Assembly: GCA_024693045.1 (NCBI GenBank)
Contig: JAILLQ010000019.1
Coordinates: 1 to 64,000 of the forward strand
DNA from: Treponema sp.
GTDB taxonomy: Bacteria > Spirochaetota > Spirochaetia > Treponematales > Treponemataceae
Length of the DNA: 64,000 bases
Reading direction: 5' to 3'
The position numbers and the translations under genes were made by a program. Shown in pieces: positions 33,275 to 41,676 of this stretch (positions are counted from its first letter, which is position 1; each line of letters begins with the position of its first letter). Below the pieces are notes generated by a model. The model was not told the origin of the DNA. It made no database searches and worked only from the letters and a program-made list of their open reading frames with translations.

Positions 33275-35152
33275 TTATGTATTTTGGAAAGTTTTACTTA
33301 AAATTTCTGGTAAACGATAAACATCTTTTACTCCGCTGACTAAAATTCCTCCCATTCCCATCTCTAAAGGAAGTGAAATATCCATGTCGTAGCGGTCTCC
33401 GATAGAAATGCATTCATTTGCTTTTGAAGAAGTCTTTTCTAGTGCGATTTCGAAAGGCTCTCGGGCCGGTTTTGATTTTCCTGATGTGTCGAGCCCTATT
33501 ACATCTGGTATTAATTCTAAAATTCCTAAAGCTTCCAGTGTTTTTTTTGCTGGTAATTCAGGATTGTTCGTTACGCAAATTACTTTGTATTTTTTCTTTA
33601 ATTCCTTGATTGTCTCTATGAGTCTTTGGTCTTTATGCAAAAAGTTTTTTGGTTCTAAAAGATTACGCCTCATTTGCACACTTTCTTCTATCGTAACCCC
33701 AAAGTGTGTGAAGGTATTCCCTAAGCTGATTTTTTTTCCAGAGTGCTGGCTGGACCAATTTCTGCGGAATTCGCTTATTTTGTTTCGGGCCTGGGCTTCA
33801 CTGATATTCTGTTTTTTTGCCCAAAAGCGTATTTGTGCATCAACTTGTTCAAAGGCATAGGCCGCACTGGTATAAAGGGTCGAATCGATATCAAAGATAA
33901 TCGTTGTCAATTTTTCTGGTATTGAAAAAACTTTAAAGCTTTCTGGACTTTCTTTTTCTGGGCTAAAAAGGTCTCTTTCTTTTACCAGTTTTTCGGCCCC
34001 TTGCTGCCAGCTATTGAATAAACCAAGAGATGTAAAGGCTATGATTGCATCTCCTAAAAGTTCTGAGTCAAAAACTTTTCCCCGGCATATGCTTGTTCCC
34101 AATACTTTTGCTTTTTCTTTGAGCCAGCGGGGATTTTTTGCCTGTCCCCCGGTTATAAAAACTTTGTCGTCAAATGGAATTTGAGCTTCATTTGCTAGCC
34201 CTTTTATTTCTTCAAAGCCTTTTTTATTATTTTCCAGTATTTCCGAAAGAATTCTCCAGCCTTCACTATTTTTGTCGTTAAAGGCATAGTCTATTATTTC
34301 TTCATAGGAAAGTTCCCTTTCTTCCAGGGAGCTGATTTCATTTTTAAAATCTGTTATTAAGCTGCCGCTTTTTGGAATCATGTAAGAAATATTCCATAGG
34401 CCGGGAATTACAGATGGTAGCGTTCTTAGATTTGGAGATTTTAAGGCTCTTTCTGAGCAGAAGTTGAGCCCTTCGCTGGAGCCTGCTCTGTCGCAGATTT
34501 TACCTGCTTTTAGACATCCTGTACCGATTAAGGCTGTAATAAAATCAGGTCCCCCACAGAAAACTGGAATGGCTTTTTTTAGGCCAAGAACCTTATTGCA
34601 TTCTTCTGTTGTTTTTCCTGCAAAATACCCTGGTTCTACAAAGTCTGGTAATTTTTCTTCTTCTATGTCGAATGCTTTTAATTCTTCACTTGTCCAATAG
34701 GCATTCTGAAATCTTTTTTCTGGAAGAATTGTTACAGCCTTGTCTGTTAATTTATAGATAAGATATTCAGGGCCTGAAAAAATATGAGGGCTTCCTTTCC
34801 ATTCATCCTTGTAGAAATGTTTAAAGGCAGCCAAAAGAGGAAGAAAAAGGGATTTTGTTGAAGGAAGTTTTAGTTCGGAAGGAAGAATACTGTTCCACAG
34901 AAGAGTTCTTCCATTTTGGGAAACTAATGTTGGTCCATTTCCTGAAATACAGATTGCAAGGACTTCTTCATCAGTTTTTTGAATACATTCCGCCCCTCCT
35001 CCGGTAAAAGCCTGAAGCCACTGATTTGCTACATAGTCGCTTTTCTGGAAATTCAAAGGGCGTTTACAAAATGAAACGACTTCGCCTTGCTCTGAAATTA
35101 GGGCAATTTTAAGCGAAGTCGTTCCAATGTCTGCACATAAGACGTTTGACAA
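33275..35152 (-). CDS. FGGY-family carbohydrate kinase fused to HAD-family phosphatase
   Basis: A 625-residue two-domain protein. Residues 1 to about 405 are an FGGY kinase: ADIGTTSLKIALI (phosphate 1 loop), CGGPDFITALIGTG and the adenosine-binding FITGGQAKNPRW. From about 415 to the end is a HAD hydrolase with all four motifs: FDIDSTLY (nucleophile Asp near 420), CVTNN, SKPAREPF (lysine) and SIGDRYDMDI. The protein could phosphorylate a sugar or polyol and dephosphorylate a related product. FGGY members act on pentuloses, glycerol and others; the substrate is unknown. Probable start is TTG 35152, three bases after the prs stop, with no clear Shine-Dalgarno, so coupled translation is likely. 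Confidence 0.8.
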   Translation of the reverse strand: MSNVLCADIGTTSLKIALISEQGEVVSFCKRPLNFQKSDYVANQWLQAFTGGGAECIQKTDEEVLAICISGNGPTLVSQNGRTLLWNSILPSELKLPSTKSLFLPLLAAFKHFYKDEWKGSPHIFSGPEYLIYKLTDKAVTILPEKRFQNAYWTSEELKAFDIEEEKLPDFVEPGYFAGKTTEECNKVLGLKKAIPVFCGGPDFITALIGTGCLKAGKICDRAGSSEGLNFCSERALKSPNLRTLPSVIPGLWNISYMIPKSGSLITDFKNEISSLEERELSYEEIIDYAFNDKNSEGWRILSEILENNKKGFEEIKGLANEAQIPFDDKVFITGGQAKNPRWLKEKAKVLGTSICRGKVFDSELLGDAIIAFTSLGLFNSWQQGAEKLVKERDLFSPEKESPESFKVFSIPEKLTTIIFDIDSTLYTSAAYAFEQVDAQIRFWAKKQNISEAQARNKISEFRRNWSSQHSGKKISLGNTFTHFGVTIEESVQMRRNLLEPKNFLHKDQRLIETIKELKKKYKVICVTNNPELPAKKTLEALGILELIPDVIGLDTSGKSKPAREPFEIALEKTSSKANECISIGDRYDMDISLPLEMGMGGILVSGVKDVYRLPEILSKTFQNT

Positions 35153-35155
35153 GGT

Positions 35156-36427
35156 TTATTTATTGTCGGCTGCTTTGTCGCCGCCTTCCTGCTGAGTCTT
35201 TACAATCTTTTCGATGATGTTGCGGTTATCAAGCAAATCACCGATTGACTGATTGTGGTGTATGCGGGTAATAACATTTGCAAAAAGACCTGATACATCT
35301 GTTGAAATGTACCATTCCTTTTTCAGGAGTTCTTCATGGTAAACGGCGTTTGTACCGATTACGCGATAGAAAAGTCCCTTTTTATATGCTTCATCGAAAA
35401 GTTCGATTGCGTTACCTGTAAAGAATGGAAGGCTGATTGCAGCGATAACTTTTGTAGCACCGTTGTCCTTAAGGAAGCTCATAGCCTTAAGAAGAGTACC
35501 ACCTGTTCCCAGCATATCGTCAGCAAGGAATGCTACCTTACCTTTTACATCGCCTAAGAGTTTTACAGATTTGATATTTGTATCTTTTGCGTTCATTGTA
35601 ACTACAGAGTAGTCGCGTTCCTTGTAAATCATTGCAAGAGGAAGTTTTAGTCCAGAAGCGTAGAACTTGTTACGGTCGATAGCACCTGTATCAGGACTTA
35701 CAACAACCATATCTTCTGTTTTTCCTGTTAAATCAACAACTTTGCTCAATTCGCGGATAATCTGGTATGAAGCGTGAAGATTTTCAAGATTGATTGTATT
35801 GAATGCGTTTACGATTTCTCGGCTATGGATGTCTAATGTAATAATTCTTGAAACACCAAGCATTTCATAAACATGACCAAGCATAGCAGCTGCAAGACCT
35901 TCTCGGCCCTTCTTTTTATGCTGGCGGCTGTATGGGTAAACTGGTACAACTAAAGTGATTTTTGAAGCACCTGCCTGGCGAACAGAATCGATAGTGTTCA
36001 AGAGGCACATAAGGTGGTCGTTTACTGAAAGTGAAAGTTTTGTTTTTCCACCGTTCAAATTCAGAACTTCATGGTTTTCTACATCCTGGAAGATAAATAA
36101 ATCTTTGCCTCGGATAGATTCATTGATTTCTGTCTTAAACTCACCATTAGCAAAGTAAGTAAATGTTGTGTCTACTTTGAAAACTGGTGGACGGTACTTG
36201 TCAGTTGCGCCACGGATTACAAGGTCAGAAGTTTCAAGATCATTCTTTAAGTTGATGTCCTTGATAAGATCTTCTTTTGTAAGGTCATAACGCTTTGAAA
36301 TGGCATCGTTTTTGAGAGTAAAACGATGTTTGTACATGTGTTTTAAATGTGTGATTACAGCATCTGCAAAGGCTTCTCCGCCAGGGCATGCTATAATCGC
36401 AAGATCAGTTGGTTCTGAATACGGCAT
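35156..36427 (-). CDS. prs: Ribose-phosphate pyrophosphokinase (long form)
   Basis: Makes PRPP from ribose-5-phosphate and ATP. Recognisable parts are PVYPYSRQHKKKGREG (ATP/flexible loop region), VVSPDTGAIDRNKFYA and the PRPP-binding loop FLADDMLGTGGTLL. It is 423 residues, longer than the ~315 of the classical enzyme, with extra sequence at the N terminus and a hydrophilic tail; I recall long forms in other spirochetes. GAGG is 12 bases before ATG 36427. As the head of the operon it supplies the PRPP that upp consumes. Confidence 0.9.
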   Translation of the reverse strand: MPYSEPTDLAIIACPGGEAFADAVITHLKHMYKHRFTLKNDAISKRYDLTKEDLIKDINLKNDLETSDLVIRGATDKYRPPVFKVDTTFTYFANGEFKTEINESIRGKDLFIFQDVENHEVLNLNGGKTKLSLSVNDHLMCLLNTIDSVRQAGASKITLVVPVYPYSRQHKKKGREGLAAAMLGHVYEMLGVSRIITLDIHSREIVNAFNTINLENLHASYQIIRELSKVVDLTGKTEDMVVVSPDTGAIDRNKFYASGLKLPLAMIYKERDYSVVTMNAKDTNIKSVKLLGDVKGKVAFLADDMLGTGGTLLKAMSFLKDNGATKVIAAISLPFFTGNAIELFDEAYKKGLFYRVIGTNAVYHEELLKKEWYISTDVSGLFANVITRIHHNQSIGDLLDNRNIIEKIVKTQQEGGDKAADNK

Positions 36428-36493
36428 TTTTCAAAAAACCTCTTTTAAGTGGGAAAGTATTGTAATACTAGCATTTTTAAGAGTCTGTTTCAA

Positions 36494-37453
36494 TTACCGA
36501 ATAAAAATGTAGGCGTCGTAAGCACAGTAGAGCAGAACCATTAGAATTCCGGCAAAGCGGGAAAGTTTGTATTTAGGACGAGCCAGAAGCCATACAAGAG
36601 AACTTGCAGCAAGCAAAAGTAAGGTATCTATTGTGCAGAACTGGTCGAGAAGCAATGGTTTTACAGTGGTTGAAAGCCCAAGGATAAAAAGAATATTAAA
36701 AATATTTGAGCCGATTACATTACCCATGGCGATGTCGTTTTCACCTTTTCTGGCTGCAATAATACTTGTTACAAGTTCAGGAAGACTGGTTCCAAAAGCA
36801 ACGATTGTAAGTCCGATAAGGGTTTCGCTCATTCCTGCGGCTTCCGCTATAAATCTTGCACTTTTTACAACGGCTTGACCTCCGATTATTACACCGGCAA
36901 GTCCGATTACTGTAAGAATTGTACTTTTTACGGCAGAAGGTTTTTCTTCATCTTCATCACTAGTGTCTTCTGACTGTGATTTTAATGTGTATGAAACGGT
37001 AGAAAACATGAAGATTATAAAGAAGGACAGGAGTACAAGCCCGTCTGCTCTGGAAATTACATTTTGCTCTGCACCTGAAAGTTTTACATCAGAAAGCAGA
37101 AAGAATAGTGCTGCTGTAATAAGTATTGAATAGGGAAAATCTTTATGCATGAGGGATTTTTCAACTTTCATTGGAGAGATTGCTGCTGCAAGTCCGGCAA
37201 CCAGCATAAGATTTACGATATTAGAACCGACAACATTACCGAATGCGATTCCTTCTACACCCTTGATGGCAGATGTTAAACTTACCGCAAGTTCAGGAAG
37301 ACTGGTTCCAAAGGAAACGATTGTAAGACCTATTACAACGGAAGGAATTTTAAATAGGCGAGCAATTGCAGAACTGCCATCTACAAAAAAATCAGCTCCT
37401 TTTACAAGGAAAATAAAACCAATAACTAAGATTGCGATGTTTAAAGTAATCAT
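36494..37453 (-). CDS. Calcium/sodium antiporter, CaCA family (YrbG-like)
   Basis: A 319-residue inner-membrane cation exchanger with about ten hydrophobic helices in two homologous halves. Each half has the ion-binding alpha repeat: GTSLPELAVSLTSAIKG then GNVVGSNIVNL, and GTSLPELVTSIIAARKG then GNVIGSNIFNI. An acidic loop (DTSDEDEEKPSA) separates the halves. Ion specificity (Ca, Na, K) cannot be read from sequence. There is no Shine-Dalgarno; a promoter -10 box lies six bases before ATG 37453, implying a leaderless mRNA. Confidence 0.92.
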   Translation of the reverse strand: MITLNIAILVIGFIFLVKGADFFVDGSSAIARLFKIPSVVIGLTIVSFGTSLPELAVSLTSAIKGVEGIAFGNVVGSNIVNLMLVAGLAAAISPMKVEKSLMHKDFPYSILITAALFFLLSDVKLSGAEQNVISRADGLVLLSFFIIFMFSTVSYTLKSQSEDTSDEDEEKPSAVKSTILTVIGLAGVIIGGQAVVKSARFIAEAAGMSETLIGLTIVAFGTSLPELVTSIIAARKGENDIAMGNVIGSNIFNILFILGLSTTVKPLLLDQFCTIDTLLLLAASSLVWLLARPKYKLSRFAGILMVLLYCAYDAYIFIR

Positions 37454-37459
37454 AAAATC

Positions 37460-37488
37460 ATTATAGAAATGACTGGGGAAAGTTGCAA
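37460..37488 (-). promoter_or_regulatory. Promoter abutting the CaCA exchanger start codon
   Basis: Minus strand TTGCAA (37483-37488) and consensus TATAAT (37460-37465) are 17 bases apart. Only six bases separate the -10 box from ATG, so transcription should begin at or next to the start codon. Confidence 0.6.
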
Positions 37489-37519
37489 TCAGGGAAAAAA
37501 ATAGACAATGTAAATTCTT

Positions 37520-38485
37520 TTAAAAGTCTATTTGCCATTCTCTCTTGAAAGTCATGAAAATCTCCTGTCCCACTTCAAATACTTTTTCAGTGCTCTGACT
37601 ATAGGCTGTAATTTCTTTTGAATTTTCCATTTCGATTTTGTAGCGGAAACGGTCGCCAAAAAAAGTCCTGCTTAAAACTTTTGCCTTTATTTTTCCTTTG
37701 TCTGAATTTAGTGAAATCCATTCAGGGCGAACAAGAAATTTTTTACCTTCTTTTTCAAGAATGTTTGTTCTGCCGGCAAAGCTTGCTGCAAAGAGATTTT
37801 TTGGTTCAAAGTAAATTTTTTGCGGTTCGTCATACTGAATGATTTTTCCCTTCTGCATAAGGGCAATTTTATCAGAAAGACTCAAAGCTTCTTCCTGGTC
37901 ATGGGTAACATAAACAGTTGTTATCTTTAATTTTTCCTGAATTTCTTTTAATTCTTCCCTAACTTTGATTCTTAGGTTTGTGTCCAGGGAAGAAAGTGGT
38001 TCGTCCATAAGTAAGAGTTCAGGTTCAAGAACCAGGGCTCGCCCCAAGGCAACTCTCTGCTGCTGACCACCGGAAAGTTCTGAAGGATAGCGCTTTAGAA
38101 GATTTGTTAATTCAAGATTTTCTGCACTCTTTAAGACAAGTTCCATGTTTTTTTCTTTTTGCCTGCGTGCATTTTCTTTAAGTTTTAAACCGTAAAGAAG
38201 ATTTTCTTCTACCGTAAGATGAGGAAAAAGAGCGTAATCCTGAAAAACCATACCAATCTTTCTGCGGTTTGGAAGAATGCCATTTTGTTCCTGACCCTTG
38301 ATTATAATTTTCCCCTGATTAGGATTTAGAAAACCAGAAATAAGGCGAAGAATTGTTGTTTTGCCGCAGCCACTTTCACCTAGTAGAGTGGTAAATTCTC
38401 CTTCTTCAACCGAAAGGGAAAAATCTTTGATAACCTGTGTTTTTTTATAAGAAAAGCAAATGTCTTTCAATTCAAGAAGCTTCAT
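37520..38485 (-). CDS. fbpC: ABC transporter ATP-binding protein, FbpC/PotA-like
   Basis: A 321-residue ATPase that powers the neighbouring permease. Walker A is GESGCGKTT, the signature is LSGGQQQRVALGRAL, Walker B is LLLMDEPLSSLD and the switch histidine follows in VYVTHDQEEALS. After about residue 240 there is a short TOBE-like regulatory domain (KVLSRTFFGDRFRYKIEM). The gene is the third of a substrate-binding/permease/ATPase set and starts seven bases after the permease stop. The assignment to ferric iron rests on the partners. Confidence 0.88.
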   Translation of the reverse strand: MKLLELKDICFSYKKTQVIKDFSLSVEEGEFTTLLGESGCGKTTILRLISGFLNPNQGKIIIKGQEQNGILPNRRKIGMVFQDYALFPHLTVEENLLYGLKLKENARRQKEKNMELVLKSAENLELTNLLKRYPSELSGGQQQRVALGRALVLEPELLLMDEPLSSLDTNLRIKVREELKEIQEKLKITTVYVTHDQEEALSLSDKIALMQKGKIIQYDEPQKIYFEPKNLFAASFAGRTNILEKEGKKFLVRPEWISLNSDKGKIKAKVLSRTFFGDRFRYKIEMENSKEITAYSQSTEKVFEVGQEIFMTFKREWQIDF

Positions 38486-38491
38486 TTTTAT

Positions 38492-40117
38492 TTACCTCAT
38501 TATTTTTAGGCGTTTTTTGGTAATGAATGTTCCCAAAGCCAGAATTGTAAATGTAATACAAGTAAGAAGTAGGGCGAGGGCAGCAGAATTTCCCCAGTCT
38601 CCCTGTTCAGCAAGGTTTACAATGTTAATTGAAGCAAGGGGAGTATTAAACGAAACTAAAAATATTACAGCACTTAGAGTTCCTGCCCCCCGGATAAAGG
38701 CGTATAAAAAACCGCTGAAAATTCCTGTTTTACTAAGAGGAATTATTATACTCACGAAAGTGAAAAACTGGTTTGCACCTAAAGAACGGGCTCCGTCATC
38801 CAGACTTTTTCGTAACAGAGAATACGACTGGCTTACTATTCTGTAACTGAATGGCAAAAAAGCTACTGTCATTGCAATAATTATAAGTGCACTTGAATTT
38901 TTAAAAGAGACTTTTTGAGATGCAGTTAAGATTGAAAGTCCTAAAAGAGTTCCTGGTATAGCAGAAGGAAGTTGAGCAAAGGAATCCAGAGTCTTTCGTA
39001 AAGGAGCATCAGTTCTGTGTACGATATACGAAGTAAATGAGGCTATGGCTGTTCCTAAAGCTGCTGAAACAATAGAGTATAAGACTGAATTTATTATTCC
39101 TTTTGAATAGCGACCGGAAAGAGCAACTTTTATGTGTTCAAAAGTTAATTGCATATTTATACCCCATAGTTTTTGAAAACTTCCGGCAATAATTGCTATA
39201 AATTGGAGCAGAACGCAGAGTGAAATGAAGTATACAAAGGCACTTAGAAAAAAATCTGCCAGTCTACCGGAAGAAGAATCTCTTATAGTGAGTTTTCCTG
39301 TGTTTATTGCAATTTTACTTCCTTGCTTTTTTAGAAGTCTGTTCTGCAAAAGAAATAAAATAACAGAGGGAATAACGAGTATTATTCCGAGTACGGCACT
39401 TTTTCCTGAATTCAGCCAGCCGGTAAGTTGGTTATAGATTTCAACTGCCAGAACTCTGAATCTTCCTGCTACAATTAATGGATTTCCAAAATCACTAAGT
39501 ACATTTACAGCTATAAAAAGAAAAGATGAAAGAATTCCAGGAATTGAAAGGGGTAGAGTAATTGTAAAAAATATTTTTTTATTGTTTGCACCTAAACTTC
39601 TAGCAGCTTCTTCCAGGTTTGGATTTATAGCACTTAAGTTTTGCAGGCAGATTAAATATGAAAGGGGAAAGAAACTTAATGTTTGTGCTATTAGAAGTCC
39701 AGGAAAGCCGTAAAGAGAAATATCAAGCCCTAAAAGTGTTTTTGTAATAAAGCCCTGGCGTCCAATCAAGAGAATGAAAGAAAGGCCTCCGACAAAGGGT
39801 GGTGTCATCAGGTGGATTAATGGAATCGAGGCAAAAAACTTTTTTCCCGGGACTCTTGCTTTTATTATGGCATAGGCAAAAATATAACCGGTAAGTACAG
39901 AAAGGCTAGAAGAGGCTATACATTCAAGAAGAGTGTTACGCATTGCCTGTCTGAAAATGTGTGAAGAAAAAACGGCTTTAAAATCTTCTGGTCTTGCTGA
40001 AATCAAAACACATACAAGAGGAAAGGCTACAAAAAGGGCAAAAAAGCCGAGAAGTAAAAGCCATATTGCAAGTAGAGAACGGCTGTTTTTTCTAAAGTCG
40101 ATTTTCTTCATATTCAA
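38492..40117 (-). CDS. fbpB: Ferric iron-type ABC permease, duplicated form
   Basis: A 541-residue inner-membrane protein with about 12 hydrophobic segments in two tandem permease modules. Each module has an EAA loop that contacts the ATPase: NPNLEEAARSLGANNKKIFF and KSLDDGARSLGANQFFTFV. The double length is the norm for FbpB/SfuB iron permeases. It starts 16 bases after the substrate-binding protein stop and is cotranscribed with it. Confidence 0.88.
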   Translation of the reverse strand: MNMKKIDFRKNSRSLLAIWLLLLGFFALFVAFPLVCVLISARPEDFKAVFSSHIFRQAMRNTLLECIASSSLSVLTGYIFAYAIIKARVPGKKFFASIPLIHLMTPPFVGGLSFILLIGRQGFITKTLLGLDISLYGFPGLLIAQTLSFFPLSYLICLQNLSAINPNLEEAARSLGANNKKIFFTITLPLSIPGILSSFLFIAVNVLSDFGNPLIVAGRFRVLAVEIYNQLTGWLNSGKSAVLGIILVIPSVILFLLQNRLLKKQGSKIAINTGKLTIRDSSSGRLADFFLSAFVYFISLCVLLQFIAIIAGSFQKLWGINMQLTFEHIKVALSGRYSKGIINSVLYSIVSAALGTAIASFTSYIVHRTDAPLRKTLDSFAQLPSAIPGTLLGLSILTASQKVSFKNSSALIIIAMTVAFLPFSYRIVSQSYSLLRKSLDDGARSLGANQFFTFVSIIIPLSKTGIFSGFLYAFIRGAGTLSAVIFLVSFNTPLASINIVNLAEQGDWGNSAALALLLTCITFTILALGTFITKKRLKIMR

Positions 40118-40133
40118 CGTATTTTCTACTTAA

Positions 40134-41132
40134 TTATTTTACAGAAACAGACCACTTTTCGAGTACCTGATTTTTTTCTTCTGCTGCAAGTCTAGAATCA
40201 AAATCAATTAAGTCTATGTCTTCTACAGAAAGAGAGCCTTTTGCAGGGCTAGCATCAGGATTTACTGGAATAGTAAAATCTATTGAACTCATAAGAGTCT
40301 GGGCTTCTGCGGAAAGCATGAAGTCAACAAACTTTTTTGCGTATTCCAGGTGCTTTGCATTTTTTGTAATGGCAATGCAGTCAACGTCTCCAACTGATTG
40401 GGGAGGAGCAATAAGTTCTACATCAAAACCTTCTGACTTGTATTTAGAAAGGGCGTGAAGGTAAGAAATCCCAATTGCATATTCTCCTGTTCCAATGAGT
40501 TTTGCAGGTGCAGAGCCTGAATCTGGAAATTGTCCCACAAGAGGGGCAAGCTTTAAAAGATATTCCCAACCCTTTTCCTGGCCCAAACGCTGAAGCTGAT
40601 TCTGTACAAAAAGATAGGCTGTTGAAGATGCAACTGGATTTGTAAGGACTATCTCTCCCTTGTATTCTTCATTTATTAAATCTTCCCAGCTTTGTGGTAT
40701 TTTGATTTCAGGAAACTTTTCCTGGTATCTTTTTGTATTTATTCCAATACCCAGTGTAAGAAGGCAAAAGCCTGTCCATTTGCCGTCAGCAGAATGTGCG
40801 AAATCAGGGACTTTTTCTGCTAGTGGTGAAATGTATGCTTCCAGGGCACCTTCTGCAGCTGCCTGTATGTGGTATGAACTTGCTCCACCAAGCAAAATGT
40901 CGGCATTCGGATTATCTTTTTCGGCAATGATTCGGTTTACAAGTTCTCCGGTAGTTGCTCTTAAAAAGGTTGCAGGAATCCCAGTTTTCTTCGTAAATAA
41001 GTCGCAGAGGGCCTGGGTTTCTTCTTCATGGATTATTGAATAGATATGTAGTTCTTCTTTTTTCTGGCAGGAGGTTAGAGAAAGAAGAAAAATGAGTGAG
41101 CTCAACAATAAAAATAAAGTAGTTTTTTTCAT
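40134..41132 (-). CDS. fbpA: Ferric iron-type ABC substrate-binding lipoprotein
   Basis: A 332-residue lipoprotein: signal peptide from ATG 41132 ends in the lipobox LLSLTSC. The mature domain resembles FbpA/AfuA-type ligand-binding proteins (ELHIYSIIHEEETQALCDLF; ADILLGGASSYHIQAA; EYAIGISYLHALS). Phosphonate, thiamine or putrescine binding by this fold is possible, so iron is an inference from the duplicated permease. GGAGAA precedes the ATG by about six bases. The ribosome-binding site follows directly on the T-run of an intrinsic terminator. Confidence 0.82.
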   Translation of the reverse strand: MKKTTLFLLLSSLIFLLSLTSCQKKEELHIYSIIHEEETQALCDLFTKKTGIPATFLRATTGELVNRIIAEKDNPNADILLGGASSYHIQAAAEGALEAYISPLAEKVPDFAHSADGKWTGFCLLTLGIGINTKRYQEKFPEIKIPQSWEDLINEEYKGEIVLTNPVASSTAYLFVQNQLQRLGQEKGWEYLLKLAPLVGQFPDSGSAPAKLIGTGEYAIGISYLHALSKYKSEGFDVELIAPPQSVGDVDCIAITKNAKHLEYAKKFVDFMLSAEAQTLMSSIDFTIPVNPDASPAKGSLSVEDIDLIDFDSRLAAEEKNQVLEKWSVSVK

Positions 41133-41143
41133 TAGTGTTCTCC

Positions 41144-41190
41144 AAAAAAAACAGGTGATTTTTGATATTATAAAAATATAAAAAATCACC
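41144..41190 (-). terminator. Terminator or attenuator directly before fbpA
   Basis: On the minus strand GGTGATTTTT (41181-41190) pairs with AAAAATCACC (41154-41163), followed after two bases by eight T. The T-run touches the fbpA ribosome-binding site (GGAGAA), leaving 11 bases to ATG. It can end the upstream 122-residue gene's transcript; a TATAAT in the loop might be the fbpA promoter. Confidence 0.75.
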
Positions 41191-41237
41191 AGCTTTGGAT
41201 ATAACCAGATTAAGAGAAAAAAGTACTGTTCAAAATT

Positions 41238-41606
41238 TTAGGCGTTAAGACTAAAAAGAGCCCCTGCTTCCGGACGAGCCCCTGCTGCTGCGTAAGGCAT
41301 AACTTCGGCAGCTTTTACAGCCTGTCGAATCTGTGTCTGGTAGTTATCAATCATTGCATCAATCTGTTCAGGACTTGCATTTTTTACAGCTGCCGGCTGT
41401 TTTCCGCTTTTTACTGCTGAAAGGTGGTCTATCAAAGTGTTCAAAATCTGAATTTTTGAAACAGATACTCCGTGCTGCCCCTTATTCGCAACGAATCCAG
41501 AAACATGCTCAAAGTGAGAATATAAAAGTGCACTCTTGCTAACAGGAACGTAGAGTTTGCTTGAAGATGAGGCAATACTGTTATAACTGTTTAATGAGAC
41601 TGACAT
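41238..41606 (-). CDS. Small conserved-looking protein of unknown function
   Basis: A 122-residue soluble protein that I do not recognise. It has no signal peptide or membrane segment. The N-terminal third is Ser-rich, the middle is helical and charged (SKIQILNTLIDHLSAVKSG; PEQIDAMIDNYQTQIRQ), and the C terminus is Ala/Gly-rich. A strong ribosome-binding site, GGAGG, lies before ATG 41606, and coding-like codon use and a following terminator support a real, probably well-expressed gene. The flanking genes give no clue to function. Confidence 0.6.
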   Translation of the reverse strand: MSVSLNSYNSIASSSSKLYVPVSKSALLYSHFEHVSGFVANKGQHGVSVSKIQILNTLIDHLSAVKSGKQPAAVKNASPEQIDAMIDNYQTQIRQAVKAAEVMPYAAAGARPEAGALFSLNA

Positions 41607-41676
41607 ATTAACCTCCTACATTTAGATAATCGGAGATTGAAAAAAAATGTTTACAGTAATTTTTTAAGAAATATAA

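Noticed and set aside
33408-33860. 150-residue + strand frame opposite the FGGY-HAD gene
   Set aside because: It is antisense to motif-containing HAD sequence and shows no family features.
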